From positions 806,001 through 870,000 of the forward strand of contig CP124680.1 in assembly GCA_029961745.1 (NCBI GenBank): DNA of 64,000 bases. Direction: 5' to 3'. Position 1 is the first letter of the stretch. Each line of letters starts with the position of its first letter. The DNA is from Nocardioides sp. L-11A (GTDB taxonomy: Bacteria; Actinomycetota; Actinomycetes; Propionibacteriales; Nocardioidaceae). Shown one piece after another: positions 63,929 to 64,000 of this stretch. Position numbers and translations under genes: made by a program. The notes under the pieces were generated by a model. That model was given only the letters and a program-made list of their open reading frames with translations. It made no database searches and was not told the origin of the DNA.

Positions 63929-64000
63929 AGAGCAGGTCCAGCTCGATCGCCCGCTCGAGGACGGCCTTGCGGGAGCTCACGCCGAGCTTGCGGTAGATCC
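63927..64000 (-). CDS. LuxR-type helix-turn-helix regulator (3' end only)
   Basis: Only the last 24 codons are inside the window: IYRKLGVSSRKAVLERAIEL then DLL and stop. This is the end of a LuxR helix-turn-helix as found in NarL-type response regulators and LuxR ATPase regulators. Which of these it is cannot be told. It is co-directional with the LPxTG gene 279 bases downstream. Confidence 0.7.
   Translation of the reverse strand, partial: IYRKLGVSSRKAVLERAIELDLL

Overview
The window is very GC-rich (about 70 percent or more by eye), gene-dense DNA with frequent GTG starts and many 1-4 base gene overlaps. Gene content (dnaK-grpE-dnaJ-hspR and clpB with HspR inverted repeats, F420-dependent enzymes, an archaeal-type class I lysyl-tRNA synthetase, DUF222/HNH proteins, KstR-type operators, a MhuD-type heme oxygenase) points to an actinobacterium. 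A Nocardioides/Pimelobacter-like member of the Nocardioidaceae is the best guess; the taxon is inference, not proven. I see no rRNA, tRNA, CRISPR array, prophage or complete insertion sequence.

Layout. 1-4634: a steroid-linked block with an SDR, an aldo/keto reductase, a DUF1214-like protein coupled to an F420-dependent luciferase-like oxidoreductase, a Ddn-type F420 protein and a SnoaL-like protein. Two KstR-type operators control it, and a third lies 36 kb away in front of a true ketosteroid isomerase (39386-39760). 4677-6754: small membrane protein, HAD hydrolase, TauE permease. 6826-18215: heat-shock region with dnaK, grpE, dnaJ, hspR, two membrane-linked proteins, an XRE-type regulator and clpB; HspR inverted repeats precede dnaK and clpB. 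18223-25946: housekeeping mix (aminotransferase, pyrE, VOC, DedA, SpoU methyltransferase, SigE-family sigma factor with a membrane partner, fba), with three copies of a composite palindromic repeat at about 15.4, 18.2 and 21.4 kb.

25943-39311: ilvA, a ribbon-helix-helix/MazF-type toxin-antitoxin pair with a palindromic operator, an MFS exporter, DUF3151, lysS, a lipid kinase, an FtsX-type ABC exporter divergent from a histidine kinase/response regulator pair, and a fused carboxyltransferase. 39386-49944: ketosteroid isomerase, purA with a structured leader, a receptor-type Ser/Thr kinase with an FG-GAP sensor, purD, two GNATs, HIT-like and Uma2 proteins, purB and an SRPBCC protein. Three purine genes (purA, purD, purB) thus lie within 10 kb.

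49985-56816: one tight operon of a Liv-type ABC importer with an embedded acyl-CoA synthetase, preceded by a CRP/GlxR-type site. 56872-64000: secreted or surface and stress functions: a secreted repeat protein, a MhuD-type heme oxygenase, a DUF222-HNH protein behind a LexA box, a 955-residue LPxTG-anchored Ig-like protein, and the end of a LuxR-type regulator.

The most distinctive observations are the KstR/F420 module, the covarying palindromic repeat family, the operator-rich Liv/acyl-CoA synthetase operon and the structured repeats inside the chaperone operon.
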